This document shows positions 35,001 through 44,469 of a DNA stretch of 64,000 nucleotides, one piece after another; position 1 is the stretch's first letter, and each line of letters opens with the position of its first letter. The position numbers were made by a program, and so were the translations under genes. This DNA comes from Allolobophora icterica. Taxonomy: Eukaryota; Annelida; Clitellata; Crassiclitellata; Lumbricidae. The notes beneath the pieces were generated by a model. That model was given only the letters and a program-made list of their open reading frames with translations, was not told the DNA's origin and made no database searches. Location of the stretch: the NCBI GenBank assembly GCA_963556255.1, contig OY744613.1, positions 39,039,888 through 39,103,887 on the forward strand. The letters are read 5' to 3'.

Positions 35001-36989
35001 TTTCAGGGTGATTGGGACGAAATTCTGCCTTGGGTTCTTTTTGCTTATAGAGAAGTTCCAGTTCAGGGTTTAGGATTTTCTGCGTTTGATTTGATGTTTG
35101 GCAGGGATGTGAAGGGGCCCTTGCAAATGATTAAACACAGCTGGATAAGAACTGATGTTGTACCAGAATTAAAGAAGACGAATCTTATCGATTTTGTCTT
35201 GAACCTTCGTGAGAAGATTAAGGTATCTTTACAGGTTGTGAATGACAATGAAATGGTACTTAAGTCTAAGTCAAAGGAATGGTATGATTTGCATGCGAAG
35301 TCTGTGACTTTTGAGAAAGGTGACCAGGTATTACTTTTGTTGCCTTTAATTGGGAAGCCTTTGGAAGCAAAGTATTGTGGTCCCTACCAAGTGTTGAAAA
35401 GACTGGGTGAGGTTGACTATCTCGTCGGTACTCCAGATCGGAGGAAAACGAAACGGGTGGTACATGTCAATCTCATGAAAAGATATCTACCACGGCAAGG
35501 GGAGCAGGTGTTGGTTGTTGACAGTGAACCTGAAGTGAATGTTTTGGTTGCTGGTACAGACAAGTCTACTTCAATTGTGGATTCTGTGATGATGGATCAT
35601 TTGAATCAGAGTGAAGTTAAGGATTTGACATATGTGTTATGCAAATTTCAGAATGTGTTTAGTGACAAGCCGGGGAAGACAACTTTGGTGTCGCATGATG
35701 TCAAGTTGCTGGATGGAGTGAGACCTATGAGGCAATCACCGTATCCGCTTCATCCAGACAGGTTAAAGGTGGTAAATAAGGAAATAGAAGAGTTGTTGCA
35801 ATCGGGGATTATTGAAGAATCTGAGAGTCCGTGGGCGGCGCCAATAGTTTTGGTTCCGAAGCCTGATGGTACATTGCGATTGTGTACAGATTTCAGGAAA
35901 CTGAATTCAGTCACAGTTCCTGATCCGTTTCCTATGCCTCGGGTGGAAACACTCATAAACAAAGTTGGTCAGGCAAAATTTCTTACGAAATTAGACATGA
36001 CGAAAGGATATTATCAAATTCGTATAGCGTCATCGGCAAGGGATTTGACAGGTTTTGTGACGCCGAATGGTCATTTTCAATGGAAATACATGGCCTTTGG
36101 CCTTAGAAATGCGCCGAGTTCATTTAGTCGGTTAGTTAAGAAGGTCTTTGCAGGGTTAGAGTCTTTCTGTGATGCTTATCTAGATGACGTCATTATTTTC
36201 AGTATGACATGGTTTGATCATATGGATCACTTACAACAAGTGTTGCAACGGGTGGAGAAAGCTAAACTAACTTTGAACGTAAAGAAGTGTACTTTTGCTG
36301 ATGCTGAGGTGGATTTCTTGGGTCATCATGTGGGTCGAGGGGTAGTGTCACCACGTGCACAAAAGGTGGAAGTGATGATTAATTTCCCAACTCCCACTAA
36401 CAAGAAGCAGTTACAGTCTTTGTTTGGGTTGGCAAGCTACTACAGGAAATATTTGCCACATTTTTCTGATTTGACTAATCCTTTAACGGAGATTTTGAAA
36501 AAGGGGAATAAATTTGTGTGGTCGCGGAAAGCTGAACAGGCTTTTGTTGACTTGAAATCACGGCTGGCGTCAAAACCAATTCTTAAACCGCCTGATTATA
36601 ATCGACCATTTTTGGTTGCTGTTGATGCTTCGCAGGTGTGTGTTGGAGCGTGTCTATTCCAGATTTACGATGGAATCGAACATACGGTGTGCTACTACAG
36701 TCGAAAACTACGGAAGCACGAAATACGCTACTCAACGGTGGAGAAGGAGGCTTTGGCATTGGTCATGGCTGTACGGACTTTTTCCGTATACTTCGGTTCT
36801 GCGCCTGTGGTGGTCTTTACGGATCACAGTCCTCTCACTTTCATCAATTCGATGGCAAACTCGAACGATAAATTACTCCGATGGAGTTTGGAACTCCAAA
36901 AATATACTTTGGATATTCGACACCGTTCAGGGAGAGACAATTACCTTCCGGATTTGCTGAGTCGACCGTCGATGGTTGCCACTGGGTAA
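32073..36989 (+). CDS. gag-pol polyprotein, Gmr1 order (gag-PR-IN-RT-RH)
   Basis: A single 1638-residue frame. Residues 10-50 look SAP-like (LKQDELRVELEKLGQDVKGL); about 75-250 form a charged coiled coil built from repeats of the AEAKKEQADKEAEA type. Gag follows, with a CX2CX4HX4C zinc knuckle at 505-518. The protease has RDSGALQSIA with Asp578. The integrase has an HHCC zinc site (His794, His801, Cys831, Cys834), a D,D35E core (Asp864, Asp924, Glu960) and a GPY-type module (CGPYQVL). The reverse transcriptase has LTKLDM (Asp1308) and YLDD (1369-1372). RNase H has Asp1518, Glu1559 and Asp1584, and the frame ends PDLLSR. No stop or frameshift separates gag from pol, so the gag:pol ratio must be set some other way. 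All catalytic residues are present. Confidence 0.96.
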   Translation: METPEAVKMLQGEDIFELKQDELRVELEKLGQDVKGLTKLQMQKALYKLVTSPYSSPKSESGVQAKILKLKLKKEQDEIARTQRREDREDERKFELVKLKLQIQADAEAKKEQAEKDAEVRKEQAELELRRLDKEAEAKKEQAELELRKLDKEAEAKKEQADKEAEATERKFRREAEAKKEQADKEAEAAERKLRIEAEISERRLKVENERLSMENEIKKSQMEAAERKLQMELVEKEKQRQHQLRMKELGGSVERLTVGDFEEVAQGFSEENAERTGHTTKFNIGSAVKLVPRFDDTNLEHYLQSFEKAMELHQFPKDKWSSLIHTKLTGKALQIFGELSLEQCKDYDILKNALLTAYARVPEFYRKRFRALQKGSLETYSNFAYRLNIPFKSWLEGEGALADLDKVLEIFKLEQFVNCLPVDLHRWVIERKVTSPLAEAARMADEYDMLYKPFKKEMVAPVKFEKGWANDTDNVRRGGGQNSFDSPRTNSRNYTSAFGTPVSCAYCHARTHTIPNCEKLKARNLARATTNYPDNNIGLVDVHSGNSTINQQYRPFVKTGIVYGRHGSQRQVVLLRDSGALQSIASKDGLNSCDYVFTGEDRLIEGIVGEPVSVPLIEIQVESEFVSGNILCGLVDKLPKGINILIGNDLVQNEPIEVEVVTRAQSKIGTTVQSSVARQDAVDIDAPLIKNSDVIDSVDSDISNLFTEFDESCVEGSEICSRDRLIELQRSDESFNCLFDLALSPDRSERSFYEVRDGVLVRVWRSVLEPEGFGRTQVLVPISLRSKIIHVAHDVPSSGHLGTQKTLDRVLRHFYWPGIFKYVREYCRTCDICQRLGKGPTKARAPLINLPVINKPFSRIALDVVGPLEICDKSRNRFILTIMDLATHFPFAFPLKVHTAAEVVKVLISVFTTFGFPDEILSDQGSEFMSELRQLLMNECQILHLKTSALHSQTDGCLERFQCILTDMLKAIGETFQGDWDEILPWVLFAYREVPVQGLGFSAFDLMFGRDVKGPLQMIKHSWIRTDVVPELKKTNLIDFVLNLREKIKVSLQVVNDNEMVLKSKSKEWYDLHAKSVTFEKGDQVLLLLPLIGKPLEAKYCGPYQVLKRLGEVDYLVGTPDRRKTKRVVHVNLMKRYLPRQGEQVLVVDSEPEVNVLVAGTDKSTSIVDSVMMDHLNQSEVKDLTYVLCKFQNVFSDKPGKTTLVSHDVKLLDGVRPMRQSPYPLHPDRLKVVNKEIEELLQSGIIEESESPWAAPIVLVPKPDGTLRLCTDFRKLNSVTVPDPFPMPRVETLINKVGQAKFLTKLDMTKGYYQIRIASSARDLTGFVTPNGHFQWKYMAFGLRNAPSSFSRLVKKVFAGLESFCDAYLDDVIIFSMTWFDHMDHLQQVLQRVEKAKLTLNVKKCTFADAEVDFLGHHVGRGVVSPRAQKVEVMINFPTPTNKKQLQSLFGLASYYRKYLPHFSDLTNPLTEILKKGNKFVWSRKAEQAFVDLKSRLASKPILKPPDYNRPFLVAVDASQVCVGACLFQIYDGIEHTVCYYSRKLRKHEIRYSTVEKEALALVMAVRTFSVYFGSAPVVVFTDHSPLTFINSMANSNDKLLRWSLELQKYTLDIRHRSGRDNYLPDLLSRPSMVATG

Positions 36990-36991
36990 TC

Positions 36992-37145
36992 ATGTTTAGG
37001 GCTGACGTATATGGACGTCTAGTGTGTATAGATTAATGTTTTTGTTTGTGTGAAATGATTTATTGCATATGTTTAGGGCTGACGTACATGGACGTCTAGT
37101 GTGTATAGTTTAACTGATTTTGTGGGAAATGATTTGTTGCATAGG
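36992..37145 (+). repeat. 75-bp tandem duplication before the 3' LTR
   Basis: Two copies of ATGTTTAGGGCTGACGTA, then CATGGACGTCTAGTGTGTATAG, then a diverged stretch ending TTGCAT. A third CATGGACGTC occurs at 37230, just before the LTR. There is no clear polypurine tract; the bases before the LTR are CCCGGGGTA. Confidence 0.85.
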
Positions 37146-37247
37146 TTATGCTTTGAGTTTGATATTTGTTGCACTGTGCATGTTAATTGTAAGTTAGTTA
37201 AGTCAGAAACCCTTCTGGTTTCTGCCTTGCATGGACGTCCCGGGGTA

Positions 37248-37713
37248 TGTTAGGATCCCATGACTGACTAGTCCTAGGATGGGCAAGAGTCCTGCTTGAC
37301 TGGTTTCCTTTGGCTAATAAGAGACCTCTACCGAGGAAAGATCTATTATATAAGGATAGAGAATAGGGTGTGTGGGGGAAGTCTCTGATGATACTGCCGA
37401 CTGGGCGTAGTCTTGTCCGAGTACTTCCTGTGTTTGCATGCTAGTTAAGCTAGTTTCGTGAGGCTTTACACCTGTGGTGTTTGACGTCTTTCTACACGTC
37501 TTCTTTTCTGGTCGTCAGCCTGTTGCTGCATTGAAGACCAGGTTTTCGTTGGCGTTCTTCCGTGAGTGATGAGCGAACCGTTTTCCACCGTCATTCTACG
37601 GTTGGGTAATGTATCGATAATTATTTTTGTTTGATATTTTTGTTTGGAGAATTATACCTGTTAAACTAGACAAACGAGTTTCTTTTAACTTTTATTGGGA
37701 TGAACACGTAACA
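37248..37713 (+). repeat. 3' LTR, 466 bp
   Basis: Identical to the 5' LTR throughout by direct comparison, ending CACGTAACA and followed by ATATATAT. Confidence 0.97.

Positions 37714-37798
<85 letters not shown>
37714..37798. repeat. (TA)n-(TG)n tract, right part of the insertion target
   Basis: A short TA block passes into a pure TG block. With 31399-31489 it reconstitutes one interrupted microsatellite. Confidence 0.95.
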
Positions 37799-37799
<1 letters not shown>

Positions 37800-38033
37800 G
37801 TGTGTGTATGGATCGCCTGATGAATGTCAGGACAGATAGATTCTAGAGACTGCCTCACCGTTCGGAGTAGGCAGAAGGTTGCAACCTTAGGCTGAGCCAC
37901 AAGAAGACCCTGGAGATGATTATCCAACGTCCCCGGAAGCGGGGGAGGTGTCCCTGGAGAGATGCCGGGCTTGCCAAGGGTTTCGAACATGGTAATTTTG
38001 GGGGTCACTTATTACTAAACTCATTACCCCTCT

Positions 38034-38625
38034 TGTTATTATTATTATTATTAATGAGCTTTTATATAGCGCCCCTTCAAGGTTATCTACTCAGGAGCGC
38101 TCCTAGTCCAACCACGGCTAAAGAGAGTAGTTTTTAAGTTTGCAAGAAACAAGGTAGAGTGAGTCATAGGGACCAGGCGAAGTGCAACAGGAAGGCCATT
38201 CCAGGTTGCAGGTCCAGCGACCGAAAAAGAACGTCGCTGCATAATGGCTGTCCGCGTGCGGGGGACCAATAGCTCGGCCTGGTCAGCCGAGCGAAGAGCA
38301 GATCTCCGCAAGACCCCCAAGGTAGAGCGACACAACTCCCGCAGGTATGGGGGAGCAAGTCCCTCTAGACAACGCCTAACCAGTGCAGAGACCCTATAGG
38401 CGATCCGCAGCGGGAAAGGGAGCCAGTGCAGAACATCCCGCATATAAAGAGAAACCTGGCCAAATCTGGGGATGCGACCAATAAGACGTGCGGCTGCACG
38501 CAAAACCCGGTCCAAACACCCAAGGCGGGCAGCTGGGAGGCCAGCGTAAAGAGCGCTACAGTAGTCCAGACGGGAAACCACAAACGCATGGACAAGGGTA
38601 GAAGCAGCTGATGATGTACAACAAG
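38034..38625 (-). pseudogene. CR1/L2-like LINE 3' end
   Basis: A 164-codon minus-strand frame (38581-38087) has SRLDYCSALYAGLPAARL, AARLIGRIPRF, LHWLPFPLRIAYRV and FSVAGPATWNGLP, and ends near TTLFSRGW. This is the thumb and C-terminus of a CR1/L2-type reverse transcriptase without its catalytic core. The 3' end is GGCGCTATATAAAAGCTC plus a TAA tail (ATT on the plus strand, 38034-38053). Confidence 0.85.
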
Positions 38626-38876
38626 CTTTCTTCCGATGTAGATTACAATTACATCAATTACATCAATTACATCAACTAGCTTGAATCTTTGTATACCTTA
38701 TGTGTATGTAATATGTCAGCACTTTGAACTAGTGTATGAGTGGTTTTGATACAATTAACGTTTCTGTGACTTTTTCAGATATTAAGACTAGCTTTCAATC
38801 TTGTATGTTTCACGTGTTTTATTCAATAAGCATATCATGATTTGTAACCATAAGAATTTATCATCTTAGCTAAATC
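38626..38876. other. no recognisable gene
   Basis: Starts with four ACATCAATT-type repeats (38645-38680); the rest is unassigned. Confidence 0.4.
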
Positions 38877-38884
38877 AGATAGGG

Positions 38885-39151
38885 CAGCGGTTCTCAACCT
38901 GTGGGTCGCGACCCCCACGGGGGTCGCCTTATGATTTGCCAGGGGTCGGCTGAAACCTTCAGAAATTTGTAAAAAAGTTGCCAGCATAGTTTCTTAATAC
39001 TTAATATTTATGTAATTATTATTACTACACTATAATGGCAGCAAAAATGCGTCGAAGGAGAGTAACCCAATCAATTTTATTGTTGGGGGTCGCCACACCT
39101 TTCAAAAATATTATCAAGGGGTCGCAGCCCTAAAAAGGTTGAGAACCGCTG
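38885..39151. mobile_element. SPIN-like hAT MITE, TSD agataggg
   Basis: Perfect 8-bp duplication agataggg at 38877-38884 and 39152-39159. Terminal inverted repeats are CAGCGGTTCTCAACCT and AGGTTGAGAACCGCTG, exact over 16 bases. Inside them come GTGGGTCGCGACCCC and GGGGTCGC blocks at both ends. From memory this end structure is that of the SPIN / hAT-Charlie group, known for horizontal transfer between animal phyla. The 267-bp copy has no coding capacity. Confidence 0.88.
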
Positions 39152-39159
39152 AGATAGGG

Positions 39160-39454
39160 CCTATAGGGAGTAATGTGAACAGCGCATGGGTAACTTGAAA
39201 TCGCGTTCAGGCTACCCCGGGGGTAATGTGAAATTGATTTCAGATTACCGGGGGGGGGGGTAACTTGAAATTGGGTAGCTTGAAGTCTTTACACCGGGAT
39301 ATCAGCTGCGTGCTTTCCTCTGCTGAGGACGGCACAAACTGTTTATGGGTTGGCTTTACCAAAAATTTAACTTTCGGTAGCCAGCGAGAACAAACGCCCG
39401 ATCATCAAGACTGCTCGATCTCTCGCTTGGTTGCGCCATCACTGAGGGTTAAAA
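39160..39454. other. flank; possible 5' UTR of the next exon
   Basis: Short GGGGTAAT-type repeats at 39165-39275, then unassigned sequence leading to the ATG at 39455. Confidence 0.3.
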
Positions 39455-39527
39455 ATGAGGTTTCTAAGCTTGATACTTCTACAACTTGTTGTCGCAACAG
39501 TTAACATTCACCGAAGGTCGTCTTCAA
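39455..39527 (+). CDS. candidate signal-peptide exon
   Basis: ATG at 39455 begins MRFLSLILLQLVVATVN, a good signal peptide, and the exon ends TCAA|GTAAAAG in phase 1. The downstream kringle exon at 48164 enters in phase 1, so this could be the first coding exon of the kringle/PAN gene. The 8.6-kb gap and the lack of an intermediate match make the link tentative. Confidence 0.4.
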
Positions 39528-40257
39528 GTAAAAGTGAATTTTCATCACATTACATATTTTAATAGAAACAATATTACACATGCCCTCTTACCCCCAAGGT
39601 TTACTCACTATTACAACATTGTGCTGACTATCACTTTCATCATACCAGAACAGCAAAATCCTATCGCACTATTTTTGCCAGATCAAATATTCGCCGTTTT
39701 TCAACTAAATACAATGGTCCCCTGATCTGGAGCTGTGTTCCCAGAAATATTCAACTGGTCCCAAATCTTCATCTTAAAAAAAACTATTGCGTTCTCAATT
39801 AACGGATGGATTAATTAATGACAATTCATGGAACTGATTTAAACTGGATTAAATGCCGTCTTGCAACTGTTAATCTAAGACTATAATGTTCATAATCAAA
39901 ACGCTGTGCACTGTTTTTGTATGCTTATGAATAACTCTGTTCATGGGCGCCTCGAGGCGTACGCACGTACGCAAGTGCGTACTGCGCTGAACGGCTAAGA
40001 AATAAAAATTACAAATTAAAAAGAGAATAAAATTAAAATTAATAACTTGGGTACTAGTTTTAATATTAGGTAAACTAACAGTCTAGCACCATCTAGTCAA
40101 TTAGTAGACTAAGTACGGTAACTTACTAAGTTACTAACTTATAAAGCGTAGTCGTGACGTTATTATTTACAGCGGTTCTTTTTCAGTAATTAATCTTCAA
40201 GACTGATCTGTATTGTTTAAACTTGTTGGTTAAAAATCTAAATTATGTCACCAAATA
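39528..40257. other. no recognisable gene
   Basis: AT-rich. A palindromic patch of ACGCACGTACGCAAGTGCGTAC lies near 39960. Confidence 0.35.
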
Positions 40258-41831
40258 ATGACAAGCAGCGGACCACCCCTAAAACGATTTCGACAAAACC
40301 TATTAAATTTTCGAAATGCTTCTGCTCGTAGTCGTATACCATCATTAGACGAGGCATACAATTTTACGGTGCATCAAAGGAAATTACCGGATGGTTATGG
40401 TAGGTGAAATTTGTTCTTTGCGAAAAAATTTAAAATTTACTTTAATTTCTGTTAGAAATTTGAGCTTTTACAGAAATAGACTATTATAAACTTTTCAAAA
40501 TTGAGAAAAACCATATAGTTGAATAGTTGATAGAGTGGTTAAATGAAGTGGCGTGTCTCTAATGCTTGGTTGGTAGGCTATTGGTGAGTCAAAAACTTAT
40601 AGTCGGAGGGTCTATGGAATTTCTTGGTTATGAGAAATTGGCACCAAATTATCGATAAAACTATTTATCAGTTTGTAGGCCTACACAGTAAAATAGATGT
40701 TATGTTAGGCCTATATAATATATGCAAACTGCGTAGGTTAACCTAATATTTCTCTTAAAAATTTATTAACTTGCTGCAGGACTTCAAAATGCTAGTGAAG
40801 TTGCGCAGTTTCTTAGTGCCTCCATCATCATTGCAACCCGTCCATCCTCATCCTCATGTTCCTCTATCTATCACCCCCCCGGGCTTTCCACTCAAAACTG
40901 AAGTCACACCTTTTCAAATACTCCTATCTTGACTCATCTGATCCTCCGCCTTCCAATTATTCTCGCCGTAAACGACACCCGCCTTGACAGCTGCTCTGCC
41001 TCTCCTGATCTGGTACCCTGGAAATCGGACTTGGACCTCTTTTGGACTACTCTCTGAAACCCCCTTTGATTTCGTTTGGCCTCCTGGAAATCGGACTTGG
41101 ACCTCTTTTGGACCACTCTCTGGAAACCCCCTCTGATTTGATTTGGCCTTCTGGAAACCGGACTCGGACCTCTTTTGCACTACTCCCTGGAAACCCCCTC
41201 TGATCTGACGTAGCGCTCGTGAATAGACTGGTGCCCTGCGCTTGGCCTTCGAGTGGCGCTTTAGAAGTTTGGAGATTACGATTAAGATTACGATTACGAT
41301 TATGCATTTCTCAAATCAGCAAGCTCCACAGTAGACGTTATTGGTGACGATCGATGTCTTTTCAGATGTTTCTCTGTGTGCACAGATTTGTCGTTACAAA
41401 AGTCCAGTAGAAAACGCAACGGCATGCTATGCTCATCAGCTGCAGAAATTAAGGAAATAAGAATTGCTGATACATTGAGACAGAAAGTGGTAGAGTTCCT
41501 GGAATTAAATGCAGCTGATATTATGACAGTAGGAAAATATTTGACGTTTGTGCTTGATAAAGATATTGGTAAAAGTTATTTGTCACTCGAACATCGTATT
41601 GAGGCTATGAGGAGAAAGGACGAATATGGTGGGTTTCTAGAAATTGTAGCATTGTCTTACCTCGGTAATGTTCCAGTGCAGATTTATTGCAACAATCTTA
41701 AAGAGGGCAGGAACAATGATTACTATACTCTGTTTGCCAAGTATACTCAGTTGAACTATGAAAAAACTTGTAGCAAAGAAAGCATAAATTTGCTATACTA
41801 TATGTACACCAAAGAAAAACCTGGACATTAG
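40258..41831 (+). pseudogene. OTU-protease-like gene interrupted by a LINE
   Basis: Exon A (40258-40399) starts MTSSGPPLKRFRQN and ends TATG|GTAGGTG in phase 1. Exon B starts at 40780 after TTGCTGCAG in matching phase (GLQNASEVAQFL). Exon B is cut near 40812 by a LINE and resumes after 41303 with KSASSTVDVIGDDRCLF. GDDRCLF fits the D-x-x-C-L-F catalytic motif of OTU cysteine proteases (deubiquitinases), and the frame continues with YLSLEHRIEAMRR and YGGFLEIVALS, matching the OTU WGG-x-x-E-x-x-A-L block. The final His motif is weak and the frame stops at 41831. It may be host-derived or part of a transposon; the LINE insertion should disable it. Confidence 0.6.
40812..41303 (+). mobile_element. 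CR1/L2-like LINE 3' end (family 1) inside the OTU-like gene
   Basis: Starts ATCATCATTGCAACCCGTCC and ends GGAGATTACGATTAAGATTA plus further GATTAC units. It matches the copies at 1257 and 27724 and has three internal TCGGACTTGGACC-type repeats. The adjoining target duplication could not be fixed. Confidence 0.83.
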
Positions 41832-42451
41832 CTTCAGAATTAGCATCAAGATTAGCAGGGCTGTAGTCGAGGGTATACGCGGGTACACAGCGTGTACTAA
41901 CCTCTGAAGCCCGTATGCTCACCTCACAAAATATTTTTTGCGGTATACTCACCTCTGTGAGAGCGTGTACTCACGTCCAGAAGTACTTTGACATATTTTT
42001 TACTGTAGAATTTAGACTATAAATTAAACAAAATTTCAGGTTTAAATGTAATTATTTCTGTCTGCTTGACCTAGCGAGTTGCGAAACAGGTTTAGAAAAA
42101 ATTGTAATGTCTGTAGCAGGAACGCACCCATGCCGTTTTATATTTCCAGTTTGATTTACGTGACGACGCCTACGACAACGACGCGGAATTTCAAAAGTTT
42201 TGATTATTGAAGCAATTGTCAGTCAGAATAATTTAATTATTATGCCTCAGCCTCCATCCAAAAAAATGAAACAATCTACTTCGTTTTTTGGCGAGCGGCA
42301 GACCAAAGAAGATAGTACATAATATAAAGGTCAAGATCAGGAAGATAAAAGATAAAGGTAGAGCGTTGCCAGGCTGCATTGAATCAAGAACCGATGAAAG
42401 ATGCTGTCATGCTCTTTCTAGCTTCATATGCCAAGTTAATGAACCCCTTGT

Positions 42452-42733
42452 CAGGCCCATCTCAAGACATTTGGCGGCCCTGGGCAAATCGGCGGCCCTA
42501 GGCAAACCGGCGGCCCTAAGCACAAACCGTCCGAAAATTTGATGACTTTTTTTGGAATTCCAGTTCACACATCACATTTTTTAGGAATTCGCGGTTACAC
42601 CTGGGCAATTCATCAATTTCATCTTACAAAAAGTTGATGACCTTTTTTTATAGGAAAATGGAAAATTGGCGGCCCCTAAAAATCGGCGGCCCTGGGCGGC
42701 TGCCCAGTTTACCTAACAGACGAACCGGGCCTG
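42452..42733. mobile_element. hAT MITE, TSD ccccttgt
   Basis: Perfect duplication at 42444-42451 and 42734-42741. Ends CAGGCCC and GGGCCTG are inverted, with repeated GGCGGCCCT units just inside both ends. It splits the transposase relic between MNPL and VQAMD. Confidence 0.88.
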
Positions 42734-42904
42734 CCCCTTGTACAGGCCATGGATTTGATCCAGGGTGAAAGTACAACATATTTGGGTCATCTCATCCCAA
42801 CAATAATGGGCCTGAAATAAAAACTTCGCCAATCAACAGACAAATTGGTAGCTCCTTTGGTTAAAGCTTTGACTACAGGCATCCTGTCAGACAAGGAAGG
42901 TTTA

Positions 42905-43288
42905 CGTTCAAAACCGCGCGCAGAAAACCGCGCCGTTTAAAACCGCGTGTAGTTCTTTATAGCGCGCGACCATAACCGCGCGGTATTTATTTTTCCACAC
43001 GATAAAGTCAATTTTTGCATAATGTCGATGATGTTCTACAGCGAGAATGAAAGGTTAAGAAAACGAACAGGTTAATCCGATAAAAGTCAATCATGCATAA
43101 CGTTCATAATGTTCAGGCATAATGTTTATAATATGGTCTTCCAATCCACGTATCTTCAAAGTAGTTGCTCTCTTTTAGTATTATTGACATTAACTATGGC
43201 TATGATTCGCGCGGTTATGACCGCGCACTATAATAAAGAACAACACGCGGTTTTAAACGGCGCGATTTTCTGCGCGCGGTTTTGAACG
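42905..43288. mobile_element. TA-targeting MITE with about 75-bp inverted repeats
   Basis: Ends CGTTCAAAACCGCGCGCAG and CTGCGCGCGGTTTTGAACG are exact inverted repeats and pairing extends about 75 bp with few mismatches. TA lies on both sides (42903-42904, 43289-43290), the target choice of Tc1/mariner-type elements. The arms hold many CGCG and CCGCGC repeats. Confidence 0.88.
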
Positions 43289-43775
43289 TATACCACATGG
43301 AATACTTGGTTGCATCCGTGTACCTGCCCCAGTTCAAGTAAAAATTGTTGCCGTAGGACGCCAGATTGGATGTGAACCGCACTGTTTTAGCTTATGTCCA
43401 ACAAGTACAAGAGTTAACTACTTGTCATCTGAAGTAGTTAAACAGTAGCCATAACTACTTATTTTGAAAGTAGCTATGAAGTACTTTTAACTGCTAGTTA
43501 AGTAGTTGGTCCCCATCACTGTAAATTTTAGCATAGGTGATCCATCAGAAAATGAGTAATTCCGTCATTTCAATAGCTTTAAAGCTCACCAAATCGTTTC
43601 CATATTTCGAAAAATTTTCTCCATTGACAAGGAGGCACAGCCCCCTTCCCAAACCGCTCCCCTCAGTGTTTCGGAGGACTATTCGGTAGCGTGTACTCAC
43701 CTCTAATTTGTTTCGGAAAACTAACCTGTAGCGTATACTCACCTCTAATTTTACCACAACAGCCCTGAAGATTAG

Positions 43776-44469
43776 ACGTTGACGTACAGATGCCTAGAGT
43801 GCTTGGCTGGGGCAGGCAGCCTCAGCGTGCAAATGCACCATCACAAAGATTTTAAGAAATTTCTACTGGTGGGGATATTTTGAAAAAGGACACGTTTCGT
43901 GGGTAAATAAAGTCGAAAAGCATTGAATCAGAGAAGTTGGGAAAAGGACATATTTGTAGCTAATGCGGAAAGCGCCATAATGACTCGTTATTATTGAGAA
44001 AATTCAACTTCAAGTCTCAAGGTCATAATAAAATAAACTCAGATTTTCATAATTTCTTCATTGGTGGCGACTGGTGGAACTAAAAAGGACAAAATCCACT
44101 GGTGGGGAACTTGAGAGGGCTGGTGGGGAATTTGCACACCCCACTGTTGACATGTTGAAAAATTCCGCTGCTGACCCATGCTTGCATGGAAAATGATACT
44201 CAATTTATTATAGTTGCCTGTGTTTCAGGTATCCCAAAATAGCCTTAATTTAACCCCAAATGCTCCCAGGAGCCCGCTGGGGGAGCTTACGACGCTCCCC
44301 CAGAACCCCTAATCGCAAGTAGCTCGCTTCACTCGCGGTTCGCTTTGCTCACCTCGTTCCCGGCCTACGCGTGGTCTCATGCTTGTGCGTACACACAAAA
44401 AATCTTGGAGGCGCCTCTGACTCTGTTTAATCACTTAGTTTAGCTTATCACTGTGTCTCTCAATCGAAC
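43776..44469. other. transposon-like debris, not delimited
   Basis: Contains ACTGGTGGGG blocks and, at 44260-44360, CCCGCTGGGGGAGCTTACGA with CGCTCCCCCAG, which can pair. I could not find element ends. Confidence 0.35.

Larger units (their letters stand above)
42241..43445 (+). pseudogene. hAT transposase remnants, split by two MITEs
   Basis: From 42241 the frame reads MPQPPSKKMKQSTSFFGERQ, like the basic N-terminus of KIAA1586/ZMYM-type hAT transposases. Later pieces read KDAVMLFLASYAKLMNPL, then (after the first MITE) VQAMDLIQGESTTYLGHLIP and LVAPLVKALTTGIL, and (after the second MITE) EYLVASVYLPQF. These follow the family order (L-x-x-I-Q-G-E, then L-x-P-L-V-x-A-L, then P-x-F-K). Stops are present. 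Confidence 0.6.
41856..43767. mobile_element. 1.9-kb hAT element (CAGGGCTGTAGTCG family) with nested insertions
   Basis: Perfect TSD aagattag at 41848-41855 and 43768-43775. Ends are CAGGGCTGTAGTCG and CCACAACAGCCCTG. It is a longer relative of the MITEs at 26619 and 27431. The interior carries transposase remnants and two later insertions (42452-42733 and 42905-43288). Confidence 0.88.

Noticed and set aside
36990..37247. Envelope-like gene between RNase H and the 3' LTR
   Set aside because: Only about 260 bp remain and they hold tandem GACGT repeats with no open frame, so this is a retrotransposon without an envelope.
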